Below, in pieces: positions 26,837 to 34,469 of a stretch of DNA of 41,164 nucleotides. How positions within the stretch are numbered: position 1 is the first letter of the stretch; each line of letters starts with the position of its first letter. A model generated the notes under the pieces. It was not told the origin of the DNA. It searched no databases and was given only the letters and a program-made list of their open reading frames with translations. This DNA comes from Streptomyces regalis (GTDB lineage Bacteria > Actinomycetota > Actinomycetes > Streptomycetales > Streptomycetaceae). The stretch lies in the NCBI RefSeq assembly GCF_001509475.1, contig NZ_LLZG01000403.1, positions 1 to 41,164 on the forward strand, given 5' to 3'. Position numbers and translations under genes: made by a program.

Positions 26837-27568
26837 ATGGCCTACGACAAGATGGCCTACGACAAGTACGCGCACGAACCCTTCGCCGTCACCGCCGACC
26901 TCGCCGTCCTCACCATCCGCGACGGCGTTCTGCACGTCCTGCTCGTCGAGCGCGGGCAGGAGCCGTACCAGGGCCACTGGGCGCTGCCCGGCGGCTTCGT
27001 ACAGCCGGACGAGTCGGCGGAGACGGCGGCCCGGCGTGAACTCGCCGAGGAAACCGGCCTGTCGGACGTCTCCGGGCTGCACCTGGAGCAGCTGCGGACC
27101 TACAGCGAGCCCGACCGCGATCCCCGGATGCGGGTCGTGACGGTCGCCTTCACCGCCCTGCTGCCGCACCCGCCCGAACCGCACGGCGGCAGCGACGCCG
27201 CGCAGGCGCGCTGGGTGCCGTACGACACCGTGGGGCCGCTCGCCTTCGACCACGACCGCATCCTGGCCGATGCTCATGAACGCGTCGGCGCCAAGCTCGA
27301 GTACTCGAGCCTCGCCACCGCCTTCTGCCCGCCCGAGTTCACGCTCGGCGAGCTGCAGCACGTGTACGAGGTGGTGTGGGGCACCGCCCTCGACCGGCCC
27401 AACTTCCGCCGCAAGGTGCTCGCCACGCCGGGCTTCGTCGAAGCCGTGCCCGGCGCCGCCCGGCTCACCGGTGGCCGCGGCAAACCGGCCACGCTCTACC
27501 GCGCGGGCGCCGCCACCACCCTCCACCCACCCCTGCTGCGGCCCACCCCGGAAGGACGCCCCGCATGA
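26837..27568 (+). CDS. nrtR: NrtR-like Nudix / winged-helix transcriptional regulator
   Basis: 243 residues. The N-terminal Nudix domain (ADLAVLTIRDGVLHVLLVER, then ALPGGFVQPDESAE and ARRELAEETGL) is followed by a C-terminal winged-helix domain (FCPPEFTLGELQHVYEVVWG, FRRKVLATPGFVE). This is the NrtR/AraR architecture; NrtR proteins repress NAD-metabolism genes and sense ADP-ribose. The Nudix box is complete here, whereas classical NrtR often lost catalysis, so it may still hydrolyse a ligand. The first five codons are a perfect 15-base tandem duplication (MAYDKMAYDK), so ATG 26852 is a second possible start. AAGGGGG at 26821-26827 favours ATG 26837. The gene overlaps the glycohydrolase gene by ATGA. 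Confidence 0.85.
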   Translation: MAYDKMAYDKYAHEPFAVTADLAVLTIRDGVLHVLLVERGQEPYQGHWALPGGFVQPDESAETAARRELAEETGLSDVSGLHLEQLRTYSEPDRDPRMRVVTVAFTALLPHPPEPHGGSDAAQARWVPYDTVGPLAFDHDRILADAHERVGAKLEYSSLATAFCPPEFTLGELQHVYEVVWGTALDRPNFRRKVLATPGFVEAVPGAARLTGGRGKPATLYRAGAATTLHPPLLRPTPEGRPA

Positions 27569-28587
27569 CCACGACCACCGTCCGCAAGCGCGCCGCCACC
27601 GGCTCCCTGCTCGGCCTCGCCCTCGGGGACGCGCTCGGCTTTCCGACCGAGTTCAGCGACGTGCCGTCGATCCTCGCCAAGTGCGGGCCGTGGCGTGAGA
27701 TGGAACTGCCGACGCCGGCGATCGTCACCGACGACACGCAGATGACGCTGGCGTTGGGGAAGGGGCTGCGGACGGCGATGGACCGGGGAGTGCTCGGGCC
27801 GAAGCGGCTGGAGCGGCCGGTGCGGGAGGAGTTCGTCGACTGGTACCAGTCGCCCGAGAACAACCGCGCGCCGGGCCGGACCTGCCTGGTCGCCTGCAAT
27901 CTGCTGAAAAGTGAGAGCAGGCCCTGGCAGGACGCCAGTCAGATCGGCTCCAAGGGCTGCGGCGCCAACATGCGCGTGGCGCCGGTCGGGCTCGTCCCGG
28001 GCCTCAGCGACGAACAGCGCGCGGGCGCCGCCCAGTTGCAGTCCGCGCTCACCCACGGGCATCCGACGGCGCTTGCCGCGTCCGACCTGACCGCACACGC
28101 CGTACGGCTGCTCGCGCAGGGCGCCGAGCCGACCGGGCTGGTCGGGCTGCTGCGGTCGTACGCCTACGAGAACCGCACCCGCTACCACCACCGCTGGCTC
28201 GGCGACCTGTGGACCCGCAGCCAGGACCCCACCCCCGAGCACTTCATCGCGCGCGGCTGGGACGAGTGCCTGGAGATCCTCGGCCGCCTCCAGGACGCCG
28301 TACGCACGGCCTCGCCCGAGACCGACCCCTGCCTGGCCACCGGCGCGGGCTGGATCGCCGAAGAGGCCCTCGCGACCGGGTTGCTGTGCTTCCTGATGTT
28401 CGTCGACGAGCCGCTGACGGCCCTGCGCCGGGCCGCCTGTACGTCCGGCGACTCGGACTCGATCGCGTGCCTGACGGGCGCGTTCGCGGGCGCCTACCTG
28501 GGTGCCGACGCCTGGCCGGCCGAGTGGGCGGACCGGATCGAGTACCGGGGGGATCTGCTGACCCTCGGAGCGCTCTGGGACGCTTGA
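27565..28587 (+). CDS. ADP-ribosylglycohydrolase family protein (DraG-like)
   Basis: 340 residues. Motifs in order: LGLALGDALGFPTE near the start, TDDTQMTLALGKG (first metal-binding cluster), GSKGCGANMRVAPVGL, and SGDSDSIACLTGAFAGAYLG (second di-metal cluster). The family removes ADP-ribose from arginine or other acceptors, or cleaves related ADP-ribose conjugates, using two Mg or Mn ions. Both metal clusters look intact. Coupling to a Nudix/NrtR-like gene suggests that the released ADP-ribose is sensed or degraded by the upstream protein (inference). The substrate, protein or nucleic acid, is unknown. Confidence 0.9.
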   Translation: MTTTTVRKRAATGSLLGLALGDALGFPTEFSDVPSILAKCGPWREMELPTPAIVTDDTQMTLALGKGLRTAMDRGVLGPKRLERPVREEFVDWYQSPENNRAPGRTCLVACNLLKSESRPWQDASQIGSKGCGANMRVAPVGLVPGLSDEQRAGAAQLQSALTHGHPTALAASDLTAHAVRLLAQGAEPTGLVGLLRSYAYENRTRYHHRWLGDLWTRSQDPTPEHFIARGWDECLEILGRLQDAVRTASPETDPCLATGAGWIAEEALATGLLCFLMFVDEPLTALRRAACTSGDSDSIACLTGAFAGAYLGADAWPAEWADRIEYRGDLLTLGALWDA

Positions 28588-28590
28588 CGG

Positions 28591-29363
28591 ATGATCGACG
28601 CCCCGGACATCGACCTCACGCCCGTCGTCGCCGAACAGCCCGACCCGATGCTGTTCGCGACCGTCTCGGGCGCCCACCTGTACGGCTTCCCGTCCCGCGA
28701 CTCCGACGTGGACCTGCGCGGCGTGCACCTGCTGCCGGCCGCCGACCTCGTCGGACTGCGGGAGCCGGACGAGACACGGTCTCGGATGTGGGTCCGGGAC
28801 GGCGTCGAGATGGACCTGGTCACGCACGACCTGCGCAAGTTCGTACGGCTGATGCTGCGGCGCAACGGCTATGTCCTGGAGCAGCTGCTCTCGCCGCTCG
28901 TCGTGCACACCACGGACGCCCATCGTGAGCTGGCCGAGCTCGCGCCCGGCGTGCTCACGAGCCACCACGCCCATCACTACCGGGCCCGCCGCGGAGCGGC
29001 TGATGTCAACGTGCGACCACCCAGTGGCGGCTGTTCGAGAAGACCGGGGAACTCAAGCCGCTGCTGTACACCTTCCGTGTGCTGCTCACCGGCATCCATC
29101 TCATGCGCGGCGGCGAGGTGCAGGCCCATCTGCCCACGCTGCTGGAGTACGTGGACGCCCCGGCCTATCTGCCGGAGCTGATCGCGGCGAAGGCGGAGCA
29201 GGAGCACGGGACCGCCGATGTCGACCACGCGCGCGTGGCGGCCGACATCGAGCGGCTGCACGGTGTGCTGGACGAGGCGCAGACGGCCTCAGTGCTGCCC
29301 GACGCTCCGAGCGCCTACGACGCCCTGGACGCCTTCGTCGTACGGACCCGGCTGGCGGGCTGA
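28591..29363 (+). pseudogene. RlaP-type nucleotidyltransferase (DNA polymerase beta superfamily), apparently frameshifted
   Basis: From ATG 28591 the frame encodes an NT fold (SGAHLYGFPSRDSDVDLRGV with paired Asp residues) through HHAHHYR at 28983. From 29022 another frame continues QWRLFEKTGELKPLLYTFRV to the stop at 29361-29363. Together these make about 250 residues, the family length. The 38 bases between should encode only about 5 residues and contain a GCCGC-GGA-GCGGC inverted repeat, so an insertion of about 23 bases is likely. A sequencing error cannot be excluded. It begins 3 bases after the glycohydrolase gene, so it was part of that operon. I place it with the family described as RNA-repair-associated nucleotidyltransferases. 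Confidence 0.7.
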
Positions 29364-30032
29364 GGCGCGCCGGACGCGGATCAGGAAGTCCTCCACCCGG
29401 CGGCGGTCCGGCTCCGCCGGGAGCGGGCTGTGGCGGCAGGCCTCCTCGGCCTCCCCCGCCAGGCGGGTCATCCAGGACTCGACCTCCGGCCAGGGGACCT
29501 CGCCGCGCTTGACCGCCAGCAGTGGCTCGCGCCGGTCGCCCACGTCGATCGTGAGGCTGCCGGTGCGCAGCAGGTCGCGGGCGCTCATGAGGAGACGGAG
29601 GAGGTGCATCGCGTGCTTCCAGCGCGGGGTGCCGTGCGTGCGGACGTCGGCGTCCAGCTTCTTGCGCTGGCCCAGGGCGTAGCGGGCGAACGTCTCATGG
29701 GCCTGGCGGGACAGGAACGCCGCGCGCAGGGCGAGGAGTTCGCGGCCCGTGTCGTCGACGTGCTCCACGAGCGGGGAGTGCAGGCACTCCAGGATGTTCG
29801 GGTTGGCGCGCAGGGCCAGCTCGCAGAAGCGTTCCAGTTCCCAGCTGAACTGCTCCTCCAGCGGGCCTTCGACGTGCGTCGGCGGCTTGTCGAAGCGCCA
29901 GAAGAGGGGAGTGGGGGCCAGAAACACGCCCCGGCGGTCGGTGTCACTGCCGTCCGTCGCCAGACCGAAGGCGCGCGAGCCCATGACGCAGGCGTAGATC
30001 GTGTGGTCGCGTACCAGGGTCTCGGGGTGCAT
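29289..30032 (-). CDS. RlaP-type nucleotidyltransferase, intact paralogue
   Basis: 247 residues. The N-terminal NT fold has ACVMGSRAFGLATDGSDTD followed by RRGVFLAP, giving the GS and DxD metal motifs of DNA polymerase beta-type nucleotidyltransferases. The helical part has ELALRANPNILECLHSPLVE and KHAMHLLRLLMSARDLLRTG. This matches the broken neighbour motif for motif, so the two are paralogues in opposite orientation. ATG 30032 gives the family start (MHPETLVRDH). The last 25 residues overlap the 3' end of the neighbouring gene by 75 bases, tail to tail. The family is linked to RNA repair and ADP-ribose enzymes; the nucleotide and acceptor used here are unknown. Confidence 0.82.
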   Translation of the reverse strand: MHPETLVRDHTIYACVMGSRAFGLATDGSDTDRRGVFLAPTPLFWRFDKPPTHVEGPLEEQFSWELERFCELALRANPNILECLHSPLVEHVDDTGRELLALRAAFLSRQAHETFARYALGQRKKLDADVRTHGTPRWKHAMHLLRLLMSARDLLRTGSLTIDVGDRREPLLAVKRGEVPWPEVESWMTRLAGEAEEACRHSPLPAEPDRRRVEDFLIRVRRASARQPGPYDEGVQGVVGARSVGQH

Positions 30033-30054
30033 GCCCCGGAGCGTACGGGGCGGT

Positions 30055-30465
30055 TCACGCCAGGCGGATCGAATTTCCGTCCACGGTGATCTTCTTCTCG
30101 GGCAGCGGCCTCGTCGCCGGAGGGCTGGCCACCGAGCCGTCCGTGATGTTGAACTTGCTGCCGTGGCAGGGGCAGTTGATCGTGCCGTCCGAGACACTGC
30201 CGACCGTGCACTGCCGATGCGTGCAGATGGCGGAGAAGGCCTTGAACTCGCCGGACTTCGGCTGGGTCACCACCACCTTCTCGTCCTTGAGGATCGTGCC
30301 GCCGCCCACCGGGACGTCGGCCGTGGTGACCAGCTCCTGGCCGGGAGAGAGGCTCGGGGCCGTCTCGGCTTTGTCGCCGGAATCGCCACAGCTCGCGACG
30401 AGCGCCGCCGCACCCGTCGCGCCCGTCGCGATGAGGATCGTGCGTCGCGTCGGACGGTTGGTCAT
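30055..30465 (-). CDS. Exported Rieske [2Fe-2S] lipoprotein
   Basis: 136 residues. The N-terminus carries twin arginines and a hydrophobic stretch ending LVASCGDSG, so a Tat-type lipoprotein signal with the lipidated Cys near 24 is likely. The Rieske cluster ligands are CTHRQC and CPCHGSKF, the canonical CxH...CxxH spacing, followed by a conserved PLPEKKITVDG. It receives or passes electrons on the outer face of the membrane. ATG 30465 overlaps the stop of the upstream membrane protein by ATGA, so the two proteins are probably partners. Confidence 0.92.
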   Translation of the reverse strand: MTNRPTRRTILIATGATGAAALVASCGDSGDKAETAPSLSPGQELVTTADVPVGGGTILKDEKVVVTQPKSGEFKAFSAICTHRQCTVGSVSDGTINCPCHGSKFNITDGSVASPPATRPLPEKKITVDGNSIRLA

Positions 30466-31046
30466 GTCGTCACTCCGAAGGTGCGGAAGAACCAGAGGGC
30501 GGAGGTCAGCCAGATGATCGTGAGGGTGGTGAGGACCAGCCCGCCGACGATCGGGAGCAGCCAGCCGGGAAGTCGCTCCGAGCGGAGCAACAGCATCTTT
30601 GCACTGAAAGCACCGAAGAAGAAGCAACCCAGGAGAGAGTGCCAGAAAACGCGCGTTTCGTACGTCTGGTAGCCCATGGCGTACAGGCAGTGCACCGCCA
30701 CGGGGACGGAGACCAGGAACGCGAAGCGTCCCGACCACCGGTGCAGTGCGGACGACCAGGCCGGTCCCGGCAGCTTGCCGTACACCATGAACGCGGAGAC
30801 CAGTTGGACCAGCGCGAAGAAGAGCGCCGTCGTCGCCAGCCATGACTTGACCGCGCCGGTGCTGCTGAACCCGGCGAGGTTGAAGGCCGTCCCCGTCGGG
30901 TCGTGGACCTTGCCGTACACCCCGAGGGCCACCGCGACCGCGCCGGCGACCAGCGCCGGGACCAGGTAGCGGGCCGGTTGCGGGCGGCGGTGGCGGTTCT
31001 GCGGGGACGGGAAGTCCTGGGTGACGGCGTTCGGGTCGACGGTCAT
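30462..31046 (-). CDS. Membrane protein, cytochrome b561-like (DUF6529-type)
   Basis: 194 residues with about five to six membrane helices (YLVPALVAGAVAVALGVYG, LATTALFFALVQLVSAFMVY, FAFLVSVPVAVHCLYAMG, SLLGCFFFGAFSAKMLLL, PIVGGLVLTTLTIIWLTSAL). Histidines in HRWSGR, VAVHCL and FWHSLLG lie at helix ends and could bind haem, as in b-type cytochromes. The ATG follows GGGAG at 6 bases. It overlaps the Rieske gene, suggesting a two-part membrane electron carrier. The DUF assignment is from memory. Confidence 0.8.
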   Translation of the reverse strand: MTVDPNAVTQDFPSPQNRHRRPQPARYLVPALVAGAVAVALGVYGKVHDPTGTAFNLAGFSSTGAVKSWLATTALFFALVQLVSAFMVYGKLPGPAWSSALHRWSGRFAFLVSVPVAVHCLYAMGYQTYETRVFWHSLLGCFFFGAFSAKMLLLRSERLPGWLLPIVGGLVLTTLTIIWLTSALWFFRTFGVTT

Positions 31047-31109
31047 GATCGACTCCCGGGAGGAGGGGGATCGAGGCGGGCAGCGAGGAGCGGGATCAGA
31101 AGAGCGGGA

Positions 31110-31838
31110 TCAGGGTGTGGCGCGGCGGGCCGTGAGCTGCTGTCCGTCGACCGGCACCGTGCCGGTCTCCGGGTCGAGCCGCGGGGCGCGCGAGGGCTGA
31201 CCCTCGCGGGTGAGGAGGCCGACCTGCCGGCCGTCCTGCAGCACGATCCAGCCGCCGTCGACCTTGGCGCCGCGCACGGTGGCGGTGGCCCGGTACAGGC
31301 CCGACGGCTTCTTCGTCCGGTCGGCGGTGAAGGCGTAGTGCCCGCCATCGATGTCGACCGTGCCGCGGATCCTCCCCCACTCTCGGCTTCGCTCGAGCGG
31401 GGGGACCCCCACGCCCTGCTGGATGGTGCCGTTCAGGACGGAACCGTCCTTGCCGGTGAGCCGCATGGTCCCGTCGTCGGTCACCTCGCCCTTGAGCCAG
31501 GACTCCTTGGCGCGGCCGTCGCAGAAGTAGGCGATCGCCCTGCCGTCGCGCAGGGTGAGGGCGACGGCGGAGGAGTCGTCGTCGGTGCGGCCGGCGTAGC
31601 CGGCGTCGGGGACGGGGGCCGTGGTGGGCGAGGGGGAAGGTGGCGGGGTCGTCCTGGTCGGTGTCGGTGTCGGTGATGCCGTCGCCGCGGGCGACTGCGA
31701 CTCCTTTGTGGTGTCCGCTGTGGTGTCCGGGGACGAAGATGACGTGTTCTTCGTCCCCGTCGCCGCGTTGAACGACAGCATGAACACGCCGACCAACAGT
31801 CCCGCGAGAAGGGTGAGCAAGGGTCCGGGACGCTTCAT
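31110..31838 (-). CDS. Membrane-anchored protein of unknown function carrying an in-frame repeat
   Basis: 242 residues. One N-terminal helix (LLTLLAGLLVGVFMLSFNAA) anchors it, followed by a Ser/Thr/Pro-rich linker of about 70 residues and an extracellular beta-rich domain (GRAIAYFCDGRAKESWLKGE, TMRLTGKDGSVLNGTI, GHYAFTADR). Thirteen codons (VGVPPLERSREWG) are a copy of repeat family A inserted without breaking the frame. They sit in the loop between GTIQQG and RIRGTVDID. ATG 31838 follows GGGGGAGG. Its minus-strand position upstream of the Rieske pair suggests a shared transcript. Function unknown. Confidence 0.78.
   Translation of the reverse strand: MKRPGPLLTLLAGLLVGVFMLSFNAATGTKNTSSSSPDTTADTTKESQSPAATASPTPTPTRTTPPPSPSPTTAPVPDAGYAGRTDDDSSAVALTLRDGRAIAYFCDGRAKESWLKGEVTDDGTMRLTGKDGSVLNGTIQQGVGVPPLERSREWGRIRGTVDIDGGHYAFTADRTKKPSGLYRATATVRGAKVDGGWIVLQDGRQVGLLTREGQPSRAPRLDPETGTVPVDGQQLTARRATP
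31374..31412 (-). repeat. Dispersed small palindromic repeat (family A), copy 2
   Basis: On the plus strand it starts CCCCCACTCTCGGCTTCGCT and ends CGAGCGGGGGGACCCCCAC. It is 39 bases, a multiple of three, so the host gene stays in frame. It aligns with the 40-base copy at 25569-25608 with about six differences including one gap. CTCGAG lies at its centre. Confidence 0.8.
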
Positions 31839-32029
31839 GAGGCCTCCCCCGAGGCGAGCTTCCTGCCCATGAGAGCGGACCCCTGCCCCGTCGTCCAGAG
31901 GCGCACGGAGGTGTTCGCAGTCCGGTAGCGAAATCGGGATACACGGGTGACAGTGGCCCAAAGCTGACTTCGGGCGCCTGTCGGTGTCTCAGCGTGCGGG
32001 CGACATGCGTCTGCCGCACCCGGGCTGAC

Positions 32030-32035
32030 TAGGCT
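32030..32035 (+). promoter_or_regulatory. Possible -10 element before aroH
   Basis: TAGGCT fits the vegetative -10 consensus, but no good -35 is found 16-18 bases upstream (the best is TGCGTC). The implied leader is about 40 bases, ending in AAGGAG. Confidence 0.35.
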
Positions 32036-32079
32036 GGACCGGCGAAGAGCCGATCCGTACAGCAGCAAGGAGCCAAGTC

Positions 32080-32442
32080 GTGGCGGTACGAGCGGTCCGG
32101 GGGGCCGTCCAACTGGAGCGGGACGAAGCCGGCCACATGGACGAGCAGGTCGGGGCCCTGCTCACCGCGATCCTGGACCGGAACGGCCTGACCGCGGACG
32201 ACCTGATCAGCATCTGGTTCACGGCCACGCCCGATCTGCACAGCGACTTCCCGGCGGCCGCCGCCCGCAAGCTCGGCATCGTCGACGTACCGCTGATCTG
32301 CGCCCAGGAGCTGGACATCGCCGGCGCCATGCCCCGGGTCGTGCGCGTCCTCGCGCACATCGAGTCCGACAAGCCCCGCGCCGACATCGCGCACGTCTAC
32401 CTCGGTGCCGCGGCCGCCCTGCGCAAGGACATCGCCCAGTGA
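32080..32442 (+). CDS. aroH: Chorismate mutase, AroH type
   Basis: 120 residues, the size of the trimeric Bacillus AroH-type enzyme, which rearranges chorismate to prephenate. It begins VRAVRGAVQLERDE and has SIWFTATPDLHSDFPAAAAR, VPLICAQELDIAGAMPRVVR and the end YLGAAAALRKD, all typical of the family. GTG at 32080 has AAGGAG at 32067-32072, 7 bases upstream. The stop overlaps tyrA by GTGA, so the two consecutive steps to tyrosine are made in coupled fashion. Confidence 0.95.
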   Translation: MAVRAVRGAVQLERDEAGHMDEQVGALLTAILDRNGLTADDLISIWFTATPDLHSDFPAAAARKLGIVDVPLICAQELDIAGAMPRVVRVLAHIESDKPRADIAHVYLGAAAALRKDIAQ

Positions 32443-33524
32443 GAACCGCACTCGTCATCGGCACCGGTCTCATCGGTACGTCCGCCGCGCTGGCGCTGGC
32501 GGGGCGCGGTGTCGTCGTCCACCTCGCCGACCACGACTCCGAGCAGGCCCGTACGGCGGCGGCGCTCGGCGCCGGCACGGACGAGGCGCCCGAGGGGCCC
32601 GTGGACCTCGCGATCGTCGCTGCCCCGCCCGCGCACGTGGCCGGGGTGCTCGCCGACGCCATGCGCCGGGGTGTGGCCCGCGGCTACCTCGACGTGGCCA
32701 GCGTCAAGGGCGGCCCGCGGCGTGAGCTGGAGGCGCTCGGGCTCGACCTGTCGTCGTACATCGGTACGCATCCCATGTCGGGCCGTGAGAAGTCCGGGCC
32801 GCTGGCCGCGACCGGGGACCTCTTCGAGGGCCGTCCCTGGGTGCTGACGCCGACCCGCGACACCGACACCGAGGTGCTGAACCTCGCCCTGGAGCTGGTC
32901 TCGCACTGCCGTGCGGTGCCGGTGGTGATGGACGCCGACGCCCACGACCGGGCGGTCGCCCTGGTGTCGCACATGCCTCACCTGATGTCCAGCATGGTCG
33001 CCGCGCGGCTGGAGAACGCCGAGGAGGCGGCCGTACGGCTGTGCGGGCAGGGCATTCGGGACGTGACGCGGGTCGCCGCGTCCGATCCGCGGATGTGGAT
33101 CGACATCCTCTCCGCGAATCCGGGGCCGGTCGCCGATCTGCTCACGGATGTCGCCGCGGATCTGGAGGAGACGGTGCGGGCGCTGCGGGCGCTGCAGTCG
33201 TCCGACGACGCCAAGCGGCTGGAGGGGACCTCCGGGATCGAGGACGTGCTGCGGAGGGGGAACGCGGGGCAGGTGCGCGTGCCCGGTAAGCACGGGGCGG
33301 CTCCTCGGGTGTACGAGGTCGTGGCCGTGCTGATCGACGACCAGCCTGGGCAGCTGGCTCGGATCTTCGCGGATGCGGGGCGGGCCGGGGTCAATATCGA
33401 GGACGTGCGGATCGAGCATGCGACGGGGCAGCAGGCGGGTCTGGTGCAGCTGATGGTGGAGCCGAAGACGGCGCCGGTGCTCAGTGCTGCGCTGCGGGAG
33501 CGGGGCTGGTCGATCCGGCAGTAG
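32439..33524 (+). CDS. tyrA: Prephenate dehydrogenase with C-terminal ACT domain
   Basis: 361 residues. The Rossmann domain starts ALVIGTGLIGTSAALALAG; YLDVASVKGG and YIGTHPMSGREKSGP contain the conserved substrate-binding and catalytic residues, followed by a helical dimerisation region. The C-terminal 75 residues (YEVVAVLIDDQPGQLARIFA, GVNIEDVRIEH) form an ACT domain, implying feedback control by an amino acid, most likely tyrosine. Oxidises prephenate to 4-hydroxyphenylpyruvate with NAD(P). The gene is followed by a repeat-derived stem-loop. Confidence 0.95.
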   Translation: MRTALVIGTGLIGTSAALALAGRGVVVHLADHDSEQARTAAALGAGTDEAPEGPVDLAIVAAPPAHVAGVLADAMRRGVARGYLDVASVKGGPRRELEALGLDLSSYIGTHPMSGREKSGPLAATGDLFEGRPWVLTPTRDTDTEVLNLALELVSHCRAVPVVMDADAHDRAVALVSHMPHLMSSMVAARLENAEEAAVRLCGQGIRDVTRVAASDPRMWIDILSANPGPVADLLTDVAADLEETVRALRALQSSDDAKRLEGTSGIEDVLRRGNAGQVRVPGKHGAAPRVYEVVAVLIDDQPGQLARIFADAGRAGVNIEDVRIEHATGQQAGLVQLMVEPKTAPVLSAALRERGWSIRQ

Positions 33525-33554
33525 GGTTTCTCGCCCCCGCCGCCCCTACCCGTC

Positions 33555-33634
33555 CCGTCCCTGGGGGCTGCCGCCCCCAGACCTCCGCTTCGGCCCTGAA
33601 CGGGCCTCGTCCTCAAACGCCGGACGGGCTGAGA
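33555..33634 (+). repeat. Streptomyces-type dispersed intergenic repeat (family B)
   Basis: It contains CTGGGGGCTGCCGCCCCCAG, then CTCCGCTTCGGCCCTGAACG, GGCCTCGTCCTCAAACGCC and GGACGGGCTGA. I recall this combination as one of the most frequent intergenic repeats of Streptomyces. A partial second copy (CCTCGAACGCCGGGCGGGC) lies near 33675. It fills the gap between tyrA and cmk. Confidence 0.65.
33561..33580 (+). terminator. Stem-loop after tyrA formed by the repeat
   Basis: CTGGGGGC (33561-33568) and GCCCCCAG (33573-33580) form a perfect 8-bp stem with loop TGCC, 36 bases after the tyrA stop. There is no T tract. Confidence 0.6.
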
Positions 33635-33782
33635 GCACGGACCGGCGCTGGGTAGTGACCGTCAGCACCATGAGGCCTCGAACGCCGGGCGGGCGGACGA
33701 GTGAGTCGTACCCAGTAACCTTGTGCGGGGCACGTTCGCGTCCCACCCCTCCCGCCTCACCGCACCAGGAAGGTGTTCCCCC

Positions 33783-34469
33783 GTGGAAAACGGTGCCGCC
33801 AAGCCCGTGATTGTCGCCATCGACGGCCCCTCAGGCACGGGCAAGTCGAGCACGTCGAAGGCCGTCGCCGCGCAGCTCGGGCTGAGCTACCTCGACACCG
33901 GCGCCCAGTACCGGGCGATCACCTGGTGGATGGTGACCAACGGGATCGACATCGAGGACCCGTCCGCGATCGCCGCCGTGGCCGGCAAGCCGGAGATCGT
34001 CTCCGGCACCGACCCGAGCAACCCGACGATCACCGTCGACGGTGTCGACGTGTCCGGTCCGATCCGCACCCAGAAGGTGACCTCCCAGGTCAGCGCGGTC
34101 AGTGCCGTACCGGAGGTGCGTGCGCGGATCACCGAGCTGCAGCGCTCGCTCGCGACCTCCGCGGAGATCGGCATCGTCGTCGAGGGCCGTGACATCGGTA
34201 CGACCGTGCTCCCCGACGCCGACCTGAAGATCTTCCTCACCGCCTCCCCGGAGGCCCGCGCAGCCCGCCGCAGCGGCGAGCTGCAGGGCGCCGACGTGCA
34301 CGCGACCCGCGAGGCGCTGATCAAGCGCGACGCGGCCGACTCCAGCCGCAAGACCTCGCCGCTCGCCAAGGCGGACGACGCGGTCGAGGTGGACACCACC
34401 GAGCTCACGCTGCAGCAGGTCATCGAGTGCGTCGTCACGCTCGTCGAGGAGAAGCGGGCCGGGAAGTGA
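33783..34469 (+). CDS. cmk: Cytidylate kinase
   Basis: Phosphorylates CMP and dCMP. 228 residues. The P-loop is IDGPSGTGKSSTSKA at about 14-28; YLDTGAQYRAITWWM binds the nucleotide and GIVVEGRDIGTTVLPDADLK is the family motif. GTG at 33783 follows AGGAAGG at 33767-33773. It overlaps the acyltransferase gene by GTGA. The cmk-plsC-der order is common in Streptomyces. Dispersed repeats, not a gene, lie upstream. Confidence 0.96.
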   Translation: MENGAAKPVIVAIDGPSGTGKSSTSKAVAAQLGLSYLDTGAQYRAITWWMVTNGIDIEDPSAIAAVAGKPEIVSGTDPSNPTITVDGVDVSGPIRTQKVTSQVSAVSAVPEVRARITELQRSLATSAEIGIVVEGRDIGTTVLPDADLKIFLTASPEARAARRSGELQGADVHATREALIKRDAADSSRKTSPLAKADDAVEVDTTELTLQQVIECVVTLVEEKRAGK

